Of a stretch of 64,000 nucleotides of DNA, positions 53,001 to 61,401 are shown in pieces (the first letter of the stretch is position 1; the number at the start of each line of letters is the position of its first letter). The translations under genes and the position numbers were made by a program. The stretch comes from Pseudomonas sp. G2-4 (GTDB lineage Bacteria; Pseudomonadota; Gammaproteobacteria; Pseudomonadales; Pseudomonadaceae): positions 1,612,001 to 1,676,000 of the forward strand of contig NZ_CP125957.1 of the NCBI RefSeq assembly GCF_030064125.1, read 5' to 3'. The notes under the pieces were generated by a model that saw nothing but the letters and a program-made list of their open reading frames with translations, ran no database searches and was not told the DNA's origin.

Positions 53001-54913
53001 ACACCAACGCGGTGGTGGTCACCGACTTGAATCAACTCAATTCGGTGCTCTCCGGCACCGTGCAAGGTGCGCCGGTTACCGGCAACCTGCTGGGCGAGGG
53101 TGGCTCGTTCGGCGCCGATGGCGGGTTTATCAAAAGCCTGGTGGTCGACGGCACCACGTACAGCTACAGCCCGACCGCCAACGATGGTCATGGCGCACTG
53201 ACCGCCAGTGGCGGGATCAACCACGGCAGCTTCAATACCGCTACCAACACCCTGAGCATCGCCACTGACCATGACGGCACCCTGGTGGTCAACCTTGACA
53301 CCGGTGCGTTCAGCTATACCTCCCAGACCGCCACCAGCACGTTGATCACCGAGAACATCGGCTACACTGTCAGCGACAACGATGGTGACCTGGCCAGTTC
53401 CAGCCTGGTGATCAAAGTCGTTCCCAACAGCCCGCCGGTGGCGATGGACGACAACATCATCACCAACGTGCTGTCGGGCAACATCGTGGTTCCTGGAGAG
53501 TTGCTGCTGGGCAATGACAGCGACGCCAACGGCGATCCGCTGACTGCTTCGCCCACCGGTTTCAACACCGGCTGGGTCGCCAAAGGGGCGGACTTCACCG
53601 GCAGCACTGGTACGGCCAGTTTCACCGGTAGCAATGTGCAGTCGATCAATCTCAATCGCAGCGCCTTCGTTGCCAATAGCGCGACCATGACGGCGGTGCT
53701 GGTGGTCAGCGGTGCGCTGGGAATGGTGTCGAACAACAACGCCAACGATGAAGACCGGCTCAACGTCACCCTCAAGCAGGGCGAAACCCTCACCCTGGAT
53801 CACAACCTGGCGGGCGGTCGCATTGCCCTAGAATACTCCCTCAATGGGGGGCCATTCATTGCGATCAGCGACGGCGCTTCGTTCACTGCGGCGGCGACCG
53901 GCAACTACCAGATCCACGTCACCAACATTGCCAATGGCAGCGGCGGCAACCCCAACGGTGCGGAGAACTATCAACTGACCATGACCGTCAACTACGCCGG
54001 CGCCCAGGACAGCACACCGGATTATCACGGCACCTATACCGCCAGTGACAACCACGGCGGTAGCGACAGCGCGACGGTGGGCATCAGCTACCAGGCGGGC
54101 CACACCCTGACGGGCACCGCGGGGGACGATGTGCTGATGGCCGGCAACGGTGACAACATCCTCAATGCGGGCGACGGCAACGACATACTCAGTGCCGGCA
54201 CGGGCAACAACGCCCTGCATGGCGGGGCGGGCAATGACTTGCTCTACAGCGGCACGGGCAACGATCTGCTCGACGGCGGTACGGGTAGCGACACTGCGAG
54301 CTATGCCCATGCGACTGCCGGGGTCACCGTGAACCTGGGGCTGTTGGCGGCGCAAAACACCTTGGGCGCCGGCACCGACACATTGGCGGGCATCGAAAAC
54401 CTGATCGGCTCGAACTTCAACGACACCCTTACCGGTGACGGCGCGAGCAACCGCATCAACGGCGGATTGGGCAATGACGTGCTCAACGGTGGTGGCGGCG
54501 ACGACTTGCTGATCGGCGGCCTGGGCAACAACACCCTCACCGGCGGCAGCGGCGCCGATACCTTCCAATGGCAGGCGGGCAACACTGGTCATGACGTGAT
54601 CACGGACTTCACACCCGGCCTCGATAAACTCGACCTGTCCCAACTGCTGCTGGGGGAAAACGGCAGCGCCGCGTCCCTGGACGACTACCTGCACTTCTCC
54701 GTCACCGGCAGTGGCGCTTCGGTCACCACCAGCATCGACGTCAGCAGCATCGCGGGGGGGACGCCGAACCAGACCATCGACCTGACCGGCGTCAACCTCG
54801 CCAGCCAATATGGCGTCACACCGGGCGTGGACGGAATGATCGCGGGCGCCGATACGGCGACCATCATCAACGGCATGTTGAATGACCACTCGTTGAAGGT
54901 GGACACGGTGTGA
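47072..54913 (+). CDS. large RTX adhesin with Lap-type retention module, tandem repeats and vWA domain
   Basis: A 2613-residue adhesin. Order: retention module (about 1-125, MAALIGTVSKVVGQVF, IEDRLYAGEH-type core); a TAAG site at residues 115-118, the sequence LapG proteases cut; a Gly-rich linker; a diverged repeat; three near-identical 246-residue repeats (434-679, 680-925, 926-1171) and a partial fourth (1172 to about 1312); two copies of a second repeat (about 1313-1555, 1556-1793); a vWA domain with MIDAS DVSGS (Asp1819); further VCBS-like domains; RTX repeats (about 2346-2500); and a C-terminal type I secretion region. It resembles P. fluorescens LapA/MapA. Start 47072 is set by GGAGGA eight bases before; earlier in-frame codons are badly spaced. 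Confidence 0.93.
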   Translation: MAALIGTVSKVVGQVFAEAAGGLRRPLVEGDRLYAGEHLITGAEGAVAVHLQNGQELTLGRGSNLTLTPQLLANHAPHVDTPEAVTPSDAQLTDVQKLQQAIAAGADPTQTGEATAAGPEGGNPGGVGGGHNFVLLEEVGGEVDPQIGFPTAGFNGIPEFPPLELAGDPDNNGDDGAVPPETPDNPVTLDGVDVEGGELTTHEASLADGTTSNPSALVQSGTFTVSAPDGLSSLSIGGISVIAGGVPAGFPQTITSALGNTLTITGYNPATGVVSYSYTLTDNETHPAGGGANNITEQFPVVAVDTDGDTATGTLDVNITDDVPQAIDDSHASTASETLVTLTGNVLPNDHQGADRIPVGPDSGPIIGGTFTGTYGTLVLNPNGTYTYTLNTSDPQFVALHGGGSGTETFTYTLTDADGDTSTANLVLQVHNNDDPVIIDGLDTEGGELSLQEKNLSDGSSPDAPALTQSGTFTVTALDGVQTLSVGGINVVSGGVAAGFPQSITTALGNTLTITGFNAATGVVSYSYTLLDNEAHPNASGANSLSEQFAVVVTDDNGTTANGNLDVNIVDDLPNAVDDSNAGTASETNLTLTGSVLTNDTQGADQVASGPITPGTFTGTYGTLVLNADGSYTYTLNTADADFKGLHGGGNGSETFTYTLTDADGDTSTANLVLQVHNNDDPVIIDGLDTEGGELSLQEKNLSDGSSPDAPALTQSGTFTVTALDGVQTLSVGGINVVSGGVAAGFPQSITTALGNTLTITGFNAATGVVSYSYTLLDNEAHPNASGANSLSEQFAVVVTDDNGTTANGNLDVNIVDDLPNAVDDSNAGTASETNLTLTGSVLTNDTQGADQVASGPITPGTFTGTYGTLVLNADGSYTYTLNTADADFKGLHGGGNGSETFTYTLTDADGDTSTANLVLQVHNNDDPVIIDGLDTEGGELTLQEKNLSDGTSPDAPALTQSGTFTVTALDGVQTLSVGGINVVSGGVAAGFPQSITTALGNTLTITGFNAATGVVSYSYTLLDNEAHPNASGANSLSEQFAVVVTDDNGTTANGNLDVNIVDDLPNAVDDSNAGTASETNLTLTGSVLTNDTQGADQVASGPITPGTFTGTYGTLVLNADGSYTYTLNTADADFKGLHGGGNGSETFTYTLTDADGDTSTANLVLHVHNNDDPVVIDGLDTEGGELTLQEKNLSDGSSPDAPALTQSGTFTVTALDGVQTLSVGGINVVSGGVAAGFPQSITTALGNTLTITGFNAATGVVSYSYTLLDNEAHPNASGANSLSEQFAVVVTDDNGTTANGNLDVNIVDDLPTAHADSASVDEGGTVSGNVLNNDVGGADGPAASGAVIGVRAGDDTSTPAVGGLNTQINGAYGYLTLDANGNAVYHSNPNTVSAPGATDVFTYTVRDADGDESTTTITIDVHESCLVAASDQEISVYEKALDLNQDGQDLAPGTVIGSAPNSTSETATGSLVGSVSGAVGAVTFALVGNATGAYGQLLLHPDGSYTYTLTSPATTAPAANDGPNVLSESFTYQATDSLGNTVTNTIVIEIVDDVPKAHCDTASVVEGGTVSGNVLDNDVLGADGGAVIGVRAGNDTSNPATGGLNSQINGTYGYLTLDANGNAVYHSNPDSVGAPGATDVFTYTVRDADGDESTTTITIDVHNSCLVANPDQDIAVYEKALDLNQDGQDLAPGTVTGSDPGATSETATGSLVGSVTGATGAVTFSLVGNATGAYGQLSLHPDGSYTYTLTSPATTTPHANDGPNVLGESFTYQATDALGNSVTGNLVVSIVDDVPKAVASERSVTAVEIDSNLLIVLDVSGSMKDDSGVPGLSRMDLAKQAISALLDKYDDMGDVKVQLVTFSGSATDQSAVWVDVATAKTLIAALNAHGDTNYDAAVAMAKTAFATPGQLTGAQNIGYFFSDGKPTLGEIGSADEVAWKAFLDANSIKNYAVGLGSGARNVNLDPLAYDGSTHTNTNAVVVTDLNQLNSVLSGTVQGAPVTGNLLGEGGSFGADGGFIKSLVVDGTTYSYSPTANDGHGALTASGGINHGSFNTATNTLSIATDHDGTLVVNLDTGAFSYTSQTATSTLITENIGYTVSDNDGDLASSSLVIKVVPNSPPVAMDDNIITNVLSGNIVVPGELLLGNDSDANGDPLTASPTGFNTGWVAKGADFTGSTGTASFTGSNVQSINLNRSAFVANSATMTAVLVVSGALGMVSNNNANDEDRLNVTLKQGETLTLDHNLAGGRIALEYSLNGGPFIAISDGASFTAAATGNYQIHVTNIANGSGGNPNGAENYQLTMTVNYAGAQDSTPDYHGTYTASDNHGGSDSATVGISYQAGHTLTGTAGDDVLMAGNGDNILNAGDGNDILSAGTGNNALHGGAGNDLLYSGTGNDLLDGGTGSDTASYAHATAGVTVNLGLLAAQNTLGAGTDTLAGIENLIGSNFNDTLTGDGASNRINGGLGNDVLNGGGGDDLLIGGLGNNTLTGGSGADTFQWQAGNTGHDVITDFTPGLDKLDLSQLLLGENGSAASLDDYLHFSVTGSGASVTTSIDVSSIAGGTPNQTIDLTGVNLASQYGVTPGVDGMIAGADTATIINGMLNDHSLKVDTV
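48371..51008 (+). repeat. 738-base tandem repeats within the adhesin gene
   Basis: Units begin at GACGATCC on 48371, 49109, 49847 and 50585, exactly 738 bases (246 codons) apart; the fourth ends early at about 51008. Units differ at few bases: units 1 and 2 share GAGCTGTCATTGCAGG, units 3 and 4 share GAGCTGACGCTCCAGG. A more diverged unit precedes them at about 47618-48370. Confidence 0.92.
51009..52450 (+). repeat. second tandem repeat pair within the adhesin gene
   Basis: Two copies of about 725 bases, each starting at a codon run for AH-DSASV / AHCDTASV and containing CLVA--DQ-I-VYEKALDLNQDGQDLAPGT. They are less alike at DNA level than the 738-base units. Confidence 0.8.
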
Positions 54914-54928
54914 GGTGAGCTGAAATAA

Positions 54929-54972
54929 CAAAACCCGCGATTTCCGGTCTGGAAATGGCGGGTTTTGTTTTT
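54929..54972 (+). terminator. rho-independent terminator after the adhesin gene
   Basis: CAAAACCCGC (54929-54938) pairs with GCGGGTTTTG (54958-54967), with ATTTCC/GGAAAT pairing inside, followed by TTTTTC. Confidence 0.93.
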
Positions 54973-55022
54973 CTGAAACTTGTGGGTGGATCCACAGATT
55001 TGCTGGACGCATGCATGCCTTT

Positions 55023-55151
55023 GTGGCGAGGGAGCTTGCTCCCGCTCGGCTGCGCAGCAGTCGTAAATTGCCTGACGCGGTGTGCCTGGAGGATTGAGTT
55101 GTTGCATCTGGGGCGGCTTCGCCACCCAGCGGGAGCAAGCTCCCTCGCCAC
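55023..55151. repeat. REPIN, GTGGCGAGGGAGC family (copy 8)
   Basis: Inverted REP arms between the adhesin terminator and the convergent YbaN-type gene. Confidence 0.92.
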
Positions 55152-55175
55152 AGGAGATCCAGGCTCGTGCCACAT

Positions 55176-55571
55176 TCAAGGCCTGCGCAATGTCTTCTGC
55201 CTGAGGATGTAGACCGTCACCAGCACCGCACTGGTCAGCATGAACCCTCGCGCCCACGGCAGGGGCACCAGGTAGCAGGAAAAGAGGATGCTCACCCACA
55301 TCAGCCCGATGGCGTAGACCTTGCCCTTGAGCGGGATGCCGTTGCCACTGAGGTAGTCGCTGATCCAGGGGCCGAGGCGGGGATGGCTCACCAGCCAGCG
55401 ATAGAAGCGTGGCGAGCTGCGGGCGAAGCAGGCGGCGGCCAGCAGCAGGAAAGGAGTGGTGGGCAGTACGGGAACGAAGATGCCAATGACCCCCAGTGCC
55501 ACGCTCAGCCAGCCAATGGCCAGCAGAACGTAACGCAGGATCAGCGAGCGATTGCCAATGGGCGCGTGCAC
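55176..55571 (-). CDS. YbaN/DUF454 inner-membrane protein
   Basis: A 131-residue protein with three to four transmembrane helices. It matches the DUF454 pattern: LGVIGIFVPVLPTTPFLLLAAACFARSSPRFYRWL, occurring at about residues 27-61, and a basic C-terminus (RQKTLRRP). Function of this family is unknown. GTG 55571 is chosen as it lies eight bases after the stop of the UPF0149 gene and gives the normal family length; the frame is open far upstream through that gene. Confidence 0.8.
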   Translation of the reverse strand: MHAPIGNRSLILRYVLLAIGWLSVALGVIGIFVPVLPTTPFLLLAAACFARSSPRFYRWLVSHPRLGPWISDYLSGNGIPLKGKVYAIGLMWVSILFSCYLVPLPWARGFMLTSAVLVTVYILRQKTLRRP

Positions 55572-55579
55572 CCGGTCGC

Positions 55580-56167
55580 TCAGTGGTGGCGCGGCTTGAG
55601 GATCGCCGGTTTCTCGTCTGGAGCGTTGCACAGCAGGTACAGGGCGGTGAGGGCTTCCGGGATCTGTACGATCATGTCGTCCATCAGGTTCGCGTCGGCG
55701 GCGATATCGGAAAACTCCGGTTGTTCGTCGAACAGGCCGGAACCCACCATGATCGGCAGCAACATTTCGCTGACTTCTTCCTCGGCGGTTTCGAACCAGG
55801 CGGCTTCGCGCAGGAACACACCTTCCATGAAGCCGATGCACCAGCCACGCAGTTCCGAATCGTCCGGGTCATCGCCCAGGTCCAGTTCGCACGGCAGCTC
55901 GAATTCTTCGTCGGAAGCCAATTGACGGGCGATGTGGGCCTTGAGGCCTACCAACGTGGCTTCGATTTCGGCGCGCTGGGCTTCGTCGCTGTAATGCGGC
56001 TCCTCGGCGAACAGGGCGTCGATCCATTCACGATCCGGCACCGTTTCGGAGCAGATCGACAGGGCGGTCAGATAGCCGTGAGCGGCCACGTAATCCAGCG
56101 CCTCTTCGTGCAGCTCATCAGCGTCGAGGAAGACTTGCAGGCGGGTCAGTTGCTCAGCGAAGGACAT
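55580..56167 (-). CDS. UPF0149 (YecA/YgfB-like) protein
   Basis: A 195-residue acidic, wholly helical protein. The two-lobed UPF0149 fold is suggested by the N-terminal EEALDYVAAHGYLTALSICSE and the central LRGWCIGFMEGVF. Family members in Pseudomonas include AlpA-interacting regulators and proteins of unknown role; this copy has no extra domain such as the C-terminal Zn motif. It lies just upstream of the YbaN gene on the same strand. Confidence 0.88.
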   Translation of the reverse strand: MSFAEQLTRLQVFLDADELHEEALDYVAAHGYLTALSICSETVPDREWIDALFAEEPHYSDEAQRAEIEATLVGLKAHIARQLASDEEFELPCELDLGDDPDDSELRGWCIGFMEGVFLREAAWFETAEEEVSEMLLPIMVGSGLFDEQPEFSDIAADANLMDDMIVQIPEALTALYLLCNAPDEKPAILKPRHH

Positions 56168-56591
56168 TACGGGCTACCTTGGGGAATAAACAATGCGGGA
56201 ATTCTAGGCCTTCTTGAGCGCACAGGCCAGCCGCGTGGCGTATTTGCCTTGCCGGTAAGGGCTGGGTTGCCCCCATGCACTGGCACATATCCCCCGTGGC
56301 GAGGGAGCTTGCTCCCGTTGGGGCGCGCAGCGGCCCTGTTTTTTTGGGGCGGCTTCGCCACCCAGCGGGAGCAAGCTCCCTCGCCACGGGTTCGTGCCTT
56401 TTCCAGCTCTCGTCTCAAGCACCTCTTGTCAGCAGCGCCCTTCGCGACGAAGGCCTCGGGTATACTGCCGCGTTTTGTGATGCCCTGCGGCGTCCCCACC
56501 GGTTCGAAACGCGCACTTACGATTTGCCGGTGCGGCTTTTGTGATTCTGAACCAGCCTTGCAGGGATGTTTCGGTGATTTTTGGAGTTTCT
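56168..56591. other. divergent gap between UPF0149 and recQ
   Basis: These 424 bases contain a REPIN (56296-56387). The remainder, including the likely recQ promoter region, shows no gene or clear promoter. Confidence 0.6.
56296..56387. repeat. REPIN, GTGGCGAGGGAGC family (copy 9)
   Basis: Inverted REP arms (GTGGCGAGGGAGCTTGCTCC and its complement) with a spacer holding GGCCCTGTTTTTTTGGGGCGG-type sequence; the short spacer makes this one of the smallest REPINs in the window. Confidence 0.92.
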
Positions 56592-58718
56592 ATGCTCGAA
56601 CAGGCTCAACGCGTCCTCAAGGACATCTTCGGCTACGACAGTTTCCGTGGCCGTCAGGGTGCCATTATTGAGCGCGTGGCCAGCGGCGGCGATGCCCTGG
56701 TGCTGATGCCCACCGGCGGCGGCAAGTCTTTGTGTTTCCAGGTGCCGGCGCTGCTGCGCGACGGCCTGGCGGTGGTGGTATCGCCGCTGATCGCATTGAT
56801 GGATGACCAGGTCGCGACCCTTGAAGAGCTGGGCGTTGCCGCGGCGGCGCTGAATTCCACCTTGAGCGCCGAGCAACAGCGAGACCTGGCGACGCGCATC
56901 AAGCGTGGCGAAGTGAAAATGCTCTACCTGGCGCCCGAACGCCTGGTGCAGCCGCGCATGCTGGCGTTCCTGCAGAGCCTGGAAATCGCCCTGTTCGCCA
57001 TTGATGAAGCCCACTGCGTGTCCCAATGGGGTCATGATTTCCGCCGCGAATACCTGCAATTGGGGCAACTGGCGGAGCTGTTCCCCGACGTGCCGCGTAT
57101 CGCCCTGACCGCCACCGCCGACAAACGCACCCGTGAAGAAATCGTCGAGCGCCTGCACTTGCAGGACGCCGAGCGGTTCCTGTCGAGCTTCGACCGGCCC
57201 AACATTTTCTACCGCATCGTGCCCAAGGAGCAGCCGCGCAAGCAGTTGCTGGTCTTCCTCGCCGAGCGGCGCAGCGATGCCGGCATTGTCTATTGCCTGT
57301 CGCGCAAGAAGGTCGATGAAGTGGCGGCGTTCCTGTGCGAGCAGGGCTTTCCGGCGTTGCCATATCACGCTGGGCTGCCCAATGACCTGCGGGCTTACCA
57401 TCAGAAGCGTTTCCTCAACGAGGAAGGCCTGATCATGGTGGCCACCGTGGCGTTCGGCATGGGGATCGACAAACCCAACGTGCGTTTTGTCGCTCACCTG
57501 GACTTGCCCAAATCCCTCGAGGCCTATTATCAGGAAACCGGGCGTGCCGGCCGTGATGGCTTGCCGGCCGATGCCTGGATGGCCTACGGCCTGCAAGACG
57601 TGGTGATGCTCAAGCAGATGCTGCAGAACTCCGAAGGCGACGAGCGCCACAAGCGCCTGGAGCAGCACAAGCTCGACGCCATGCTCTCGCTCTGCGAAGA
57701 AACCCGCTGCCGTCGCCAGACCCTGCTGGCCTATTTCGATGAAGACATGCCCCAGCCTTGTGGGCATTGCGACAATTGCGTCGACGGCGTGGAAACCTGG
57801 GACGCCACCGAACCGGCCCGCCAGGCGTTGTCGGCCATCTATCGCACCGGCCAGCGCTACGGGGTGGGGCATTTGGTGGACGTGTTGCTGGGCAAGGACA
57901 ACGAGAAGGTCCGCAACTTCGGCCACCAACATCTTTCGGTCTTCGGGGTGGGCAAGGCCCGCACCGAGGGCGAATGGCGATCACTGTTCCGACAGCTGGT
58001 GGCCCGCGGCCTGGCCGACATCGACCTGGAAGGCTACGGCGGCCTGCGCCTGAGTGCGAGCTGCCGGCCCTTGCTCAAGGGCGAGGTCTCCCTCGAACTG
58101 CGCCGCGACCTCAAGCCGGCGACGGCGGTCAAGAGCAGCAAGAGCCAGGCCAGCCAACTGGTGCGCGGTGAAGAGCGCGATCAGTGGGAAGCCTTGCGCG
58201 CCCTGCGCCGCAAGCTGGCCGAAGAACACGGTGTGCCGCCGTACGTCATTTTCCCCGACTCGACGCTGCTGGAAATGCTCCGCAGCCAGCCTACGTCCCT
58301 GGCCGAAATGGCCCGGGTCAGTGGCGTCGGCGCGCGCAAGCTGGAACGTTATGGCGAGGCCTTCCTCCAGGTGCTCGGTGGCGAGGTCGAGGCGCCGAAA
58401 GTGGTGGCCGATGTACGCCACGAACTGATCACCCTGGCCCGCGCCGGAATGACGCCGCTGCAGATCGCCGGGCAACTGCAATGTTCTGAGAAGAACGTCT
58501 ACGCGATGTTGGCCGAGGCCATCGGTAAACAGCAATTGTCCCTGGAGCAGGCACTGGACTTGCCCGAGGAGTTGATGGGCGAGGTGCAGGATGCGTTTCT
58601 GGATGGCGAAGGCGAGTTACCGCCGGTGTCGGAAATCGCCGCGCTGTTTGTCGGCCGAGTGCCTGAAGGTGTCCTGTATTGCGTCAGGGCTGCATTGCAG
58701 TCGGAATTCGAAGTTTGA
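56592..58718 (+). CDS. recQ: ATP-dependent DNA helicase RecQ
   Basis: A 708-residue 3'-5' DNA helicase of recombination and replication-fork repair. Visible: Walker A PTGGGKSL with Lys45; DEAH at 138-141 followed by the aromatic-rich [10 protein letters not shown]; helicase motifs V-VI ([29 protein letters not shown]); the Zn-binding Cys set ending CGHCDNC; the RQC winged helix; and a C-terminal HRDC domain near [24 protein letters not shown] 56592 follows GGAG at 56583-56586. Next to it are the MarR, FimV-like and PlpD genes, the order I recall for P. aeruginosa PA3344-PA3339. Confidence 0.96.
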   Translation: MLEQAQRVLKDIFGYDSFRGRQGAIIERVASGGDALVLMPTGGGKSLCFQVPALLRDGLAVVVSPLIALMDDQVATLEELGVAAAALNSTLSAEQQRDLATRIKRGEVKMLYLAPERLVQPRMLAFLQSLEIALFAIDEAHCVSQWGHDFRREYLQLGQLAELFPDVPRIALTATADKRTREEIVERLHLQDAERFLSSFDRPNIFYRIVPKEQPRKQLLVFLAERRSDAGIVYCLSRKKVDEVAAFLCEQGFPALPYHAGLPNDLRAYHQKRFLNEEGLIMVATVAFGMGIDKPNVRFVAHLDLPKSLEAYYQETGRAGRDGLPADAWMAYGLQDVVMLKQMLQNSEGDERHKRLEQHKLDAMLSLCEETRCRRQTLLAYFDEDMPQPCGHCDNCVDGVETWDATEPARQALSAIYRTGQRYGVGHLVDVLLGKDNEKVRNFGHQHLSVFGVGKARTEGEWRSLFRQLVARGLADIDLEGYGGLRLSASCRPLLKGEVSLELRRDLKPATAVKSSKSQASQLVRGEERDQWEALRALRRKLAEEHGVPPYVIFPDSTLLEMLRSQPTSLAEMARVSGVGARKLERYGEAFLQVLGGEVEAPKVVADVRHELITLARAGMTPLQIAGQLQCSEKNVYAMLAEAIGKQQLSLEQALDLPEELMGEVQDAFLDGEGELPPVSEIAALFVGRVPEGVLYCVRAALQSEFEV

Positions 58719-58791
58719 TCAATGAGTTACGCACCTTTAACGATTCAGTACAGGGCAAACCTTGCTTGAATCCGAAGCTCATGCTTAGCTG

Positions 58792-58804
58792 ACTAATAAT
58801 TAGT
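58792..58804. promoter_or_regulatory. palindrome upstream of the MarR gene, probable autoregulatory operator
   Basis: ACTAATAATTAGT is a perfect palindrome around a central A, 20 bases before ATG 58825. MarR proteins bind such AT-rich dyads, often in their own promoter. Confidence 0.5.
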
Positions 58805-58824
58805 TTTTCTCTATTTCAGATCTG

Positions 58825-59271
58825 ATGAGTTCTTATATGCCTTTAACCGATCAACACCGTTTTGGCATGCAGCTGGCGCAAATGTCTCGAGGCTGGCGCG
58901 CCGAGCTGGATCGTCGCCTGGCCGGGCTCGGCCTGTCCCAGGCGCGCTGGCTGGTGCTGCTGCACCTGGCCCGTTTCGAACAGGCGCCGACCCAGCGTGA
59001 ACTGGCCCAGAGCGTCGCCGTCGAAGGCCCGACCCTGGCCCGATTGCTTGACAGCCTGGAAACCCAGGGGCTGGTGCAGCGCCAAGCCGTGGCGGAGGAT
59101 CGCCGGGCGAAGAAAATCGTGCTCTGTGCGCCAGCCCGACCGTTGATCGAACAAATCGAAACCATCGCCACCCAATTGCGCCGGGAGTTGTTCGAGGGCG
59201 TCGATGAGGCGGACATGCGCGTGTGCATGCGGGTCCACGGCACGATCCTGGCCAACCTGGAAAAATCCTGA
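58825..59271 (+). CDS. MarR-family transcriptional regulator
   Basis: A 148-residue winged-helix dimer. The DNA-binding region reads QRELAQSVAVEGPTLARLLDSLETQGLVQRQAVAEDRRAKKI (about residues 58-98); the ends form the dimer helices. These regulators sense small phenolic or oxidising ligands and repress their own and nearby genes. The start may be 58825 or the in-frame ATG 58837, since the ribosome site is weak. A palindrome lies upstream at 58792-58804. Confidence 0.9.
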   Translation: MSSYMPLTDQHRFGMQLAQMSRGWRAELDRRLAGLGLSQARWLVLLHLARFEQAPTQRELAQSVAVEGPTLARLLDSLETQGLVQRQAVAEDRRAKKIVLCAPARPLIEQIETIATQLRRELFEGVDEADMRVCMRVHGTILANLEKS

Positions 59272-59383
59272 GGCACATCCCCGGCGCCAGACTTTTGAGA
59301 TTCGGCGATTAGCGAACTATAACCAGTACTAGGCGTTCGTATTGGATGCGTTTCGCCCAGTCTGGTAATTGAAAGGGATGCCC

Positions 59384-61369
59384 ATGCTTGGAAGTTTGCA
59401 GTCCACGTTGCGCAGTTGGGTCAACGTGTCGGTCGTCGTGGGGGCCCTTGGGTATTCGGCTTTGGCCTCCGCGCTGGGGCTGGGGGAGATCACGCTTCAT
59501 TCCGCTTTGAACCAGCCATTGCGCGCCGATATCGCCCTGGTCGATGTGGCTGGCGTGAGTGAGGGCGATTTGTCGGCCAGCCTGGCCAACCCTGACGATT
59601 TCAGCCGTGCGGGTGTGGAGCGGGTGTTCTTTCTCAACAGCCTGCGCTTCACGCCCGTGCTGCGCGGTGAGCGCAGTTTCATTCGGGTGACCTCCAGCAA
59701 ACCCGTCGAGGAACCGTTCCTCAATTTCCTGGTGCAACTCAATCAGCCCAACGGGCGTCTGCTGCGCGAATACACCGTGCTGCTCGATCCGCCAGGCACG
59801 CCGGGTATCGTGCCGGCTCGTGACGAACCCGCAGACGCTCCCCAGTCCTCGCTGGCGACCCAGGCAGCGCCTGCCATCAAGCCGCCCCCAGCGGTACAGG
59901 GCAAACGCTACACGGTCGTGCAGGGGGACAATCCTTGGGTCATCGCCAAACGCCTGCATGACGCCGGCAGCAACGCGTCGGTCAATGAGCTGATGCAAGG
60001 GATCCAGGCTCTGAACCCTGGCAGCGACCGGCTCTCCATCGGGCAGCGCTTGCTGTTGCCCGACTCGGCGGTGCTGCCAACGCCTGCTCAAGCGGCTGCC
60101 CCGGCCTCCGTCGCGTCCGACGAGCAATTGGCTGCCAGCGTGCTGCAGAACCAACAGCAACAGCAAACCATCGACGAGCTGCAGGCCCGCCTTCAGGCCC
60201 AGGACCAGGAAATTGCCGGCCAGCGCAAGCAGATCAGCGAATTGCAGACGCAACTGGCCGAGGTCATGCCTGCTTCGGTTGCGGTGCCGTCGCAGCAATC
60301 GGAGCCACCGGCACCCGTAGCGGAGACAGCCGCACCGTCAGTGACAGAACCGGTTCCAGAAGCTGAGGGCATTGACTGGCTGTGGGTAGCGGGGTTGGTG
60401 GGCCTGCTGGGTTTGCTGGTGCTGTTACTGTTGCTCCGTCGTCGGCAGCAGGAGCAGGCTGAAGTGCAGCCAATGCCCGGGCATCCCGAACCGATGCTGG
60501 AGGACGACACCGACACCTATGCCTCGACAACCGACACGAAGCAGCCCGAGGCAGCCGCGTCGTTCCATAATGGTGACGCGCCCTTGGGGGATGTGCTGGA
60601 CGGCGTCGGGATCTACCTGACTTATGGGCGTTTCACCGAAGCCGCAGGGTTGCTGCGGGCCGCGTTACTGGCGGAGCCGGAGCGCACCGATCTCGGGCTT
60701 AAATTGCTGGAAGTACTGGGCAAGCAGGGCGACATCATCGGTTTCCAGGCCCAGGAACATCATCTATTGGCCCAGGGCGTTGATGCAGGAACGCTGGAGG
60801 AGATTCGTGGACGCTACCCTAAGGTCGCGGCGATCACGCCCCCTGTGGTGGCGCCGGTCGAACCGCTGGCACCGGCCTCTGTACCTGAACCTACAGGCGC
60901 ACCCGGCGACGAGTTCGAGTTGGATCTTGAGGCGCTGTCCATGGAGAGCAGCTGGGACCTGACCGATGCCCCGGACAACGCCCCCGGAAAAAGTGCCGCG
61001 CCATCGCCTGCTGTCAATGCGCCCGAGGAGTTATCACTCTCGGGTTTCGACGAGGCGGACCTGCAATGGGGCGCGCCACTGGAAACCGAGTCGCTGGACG
61101 ATGCTTTTCTCGACGGTTTTGCCGATGAAGAGCAGTCCCTGGAGCTGGAGTCGCTATCACTCGAACCCATGCCCCTCGAACCTGTGTCCTTCGAGGCCGT
61201 GTCCTTCAAGCCTCAGGCACCGGAGCATTCGATCAAACTGGAGCAGGCGCAGAACTGCATCGACGATGGCGATGTGCAGACCGCCATCACCCTGCTTGAA
61301 GAATTGCTCGAAGAGGGTGACGAACCCCTCAAGCAGACTGCCCGGGTGTTGCTGGCAGGGATTCGCTGA
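59384..61369 (+). CDS. FimV/HubP-like polar scaffold protein
   Basis: A 661-residue single-pass protein. Signal peptide ending ASA; N-terminal FimV domain (LGEITLHSALNQPLRADIALVDV); LysM domain (KRYTVVQGDNPWVIAKRL, about 183-230) for peptidoglycan binding; a Gln-rich coiled coil (about 250-300); a TM helix (about 338-358) with RRRQQEQ; an acidic low-complexity cytoplasmic stretch; and a C-terminal FimV/TPR motif (KLEQAQNCIDDGDVQTAITLLEE). FimV/HubP organise polar type IV pili and flagella. This is a shorter paralogue of FimV (which is near 900+ residues); the P. aeruginosa counterpart I recall is PA3340. ATG 59384 has AAAGGG six bases before it. Confidence 0.87.
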   Translation: MLGSLQSTLRSWVNVSVVVGALGYSALASALGLGEITLHSALNQPLRADIALVDVAGVSEGDLSASLANPDDFSRAGVERVFFLNSLRFTPVLRGERSFIRVTSSKPVEEPFLNFLVQLNQPNGRLLREYTVLLDPPGTPGIVPARDEPADAPQSSLATQAAPAIKPPPAVQGKRYTVVQGDNPWVIAKRLHDAGSNASVNELMQGIQALNPGSDRLSIGQRLLLPDSAVLPTPAQAAAPASVASDEQLAASVLQNQQQQQTIDELQARLQAQDQEIAGQRKQISELQTQLAEVMPASVAVPSQQSEPPAPVAETAAPSVTEPVPEAEGIDWLWVAGLVGLLGLLVLLLLLRRRQQEQAEVQPMPGHPEPMLEDDTDTYASTTDTKQPEAAASFHNGDAPLGDVLDGVGIYLTYGRFTEAAGLLRAALLAEPERTDLGLKLLEVLGKQGDIIGFQAQEHHLLAQGVDAGTLEEIRGRYPKVAAITPPVVAPVEPLAPASVPEPTGAPGDEFELDLEALSMESSWDLTDAPDNAPGKSAAPSPAVNAPEELSLSGFDEADLQWGAPLETESLDDAFLDGFADEEQSLELESLSLEPMPLEPVSFEAVSFKPQAPEHSIKLEQAQNCIDDGDVQTAITLLEELLEEGDEPLKQTARVLLAGIR

Positions 61370-61401
61370 AGCTCTATCGATGGGTGTTGCTTGTGCCGGC
61401 G

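Noticed and set aside
52286..53803. 505-codon minus-strand frame opposite the adhesin
   Set aside because: Shadow of the coding strand; no start signal or family.
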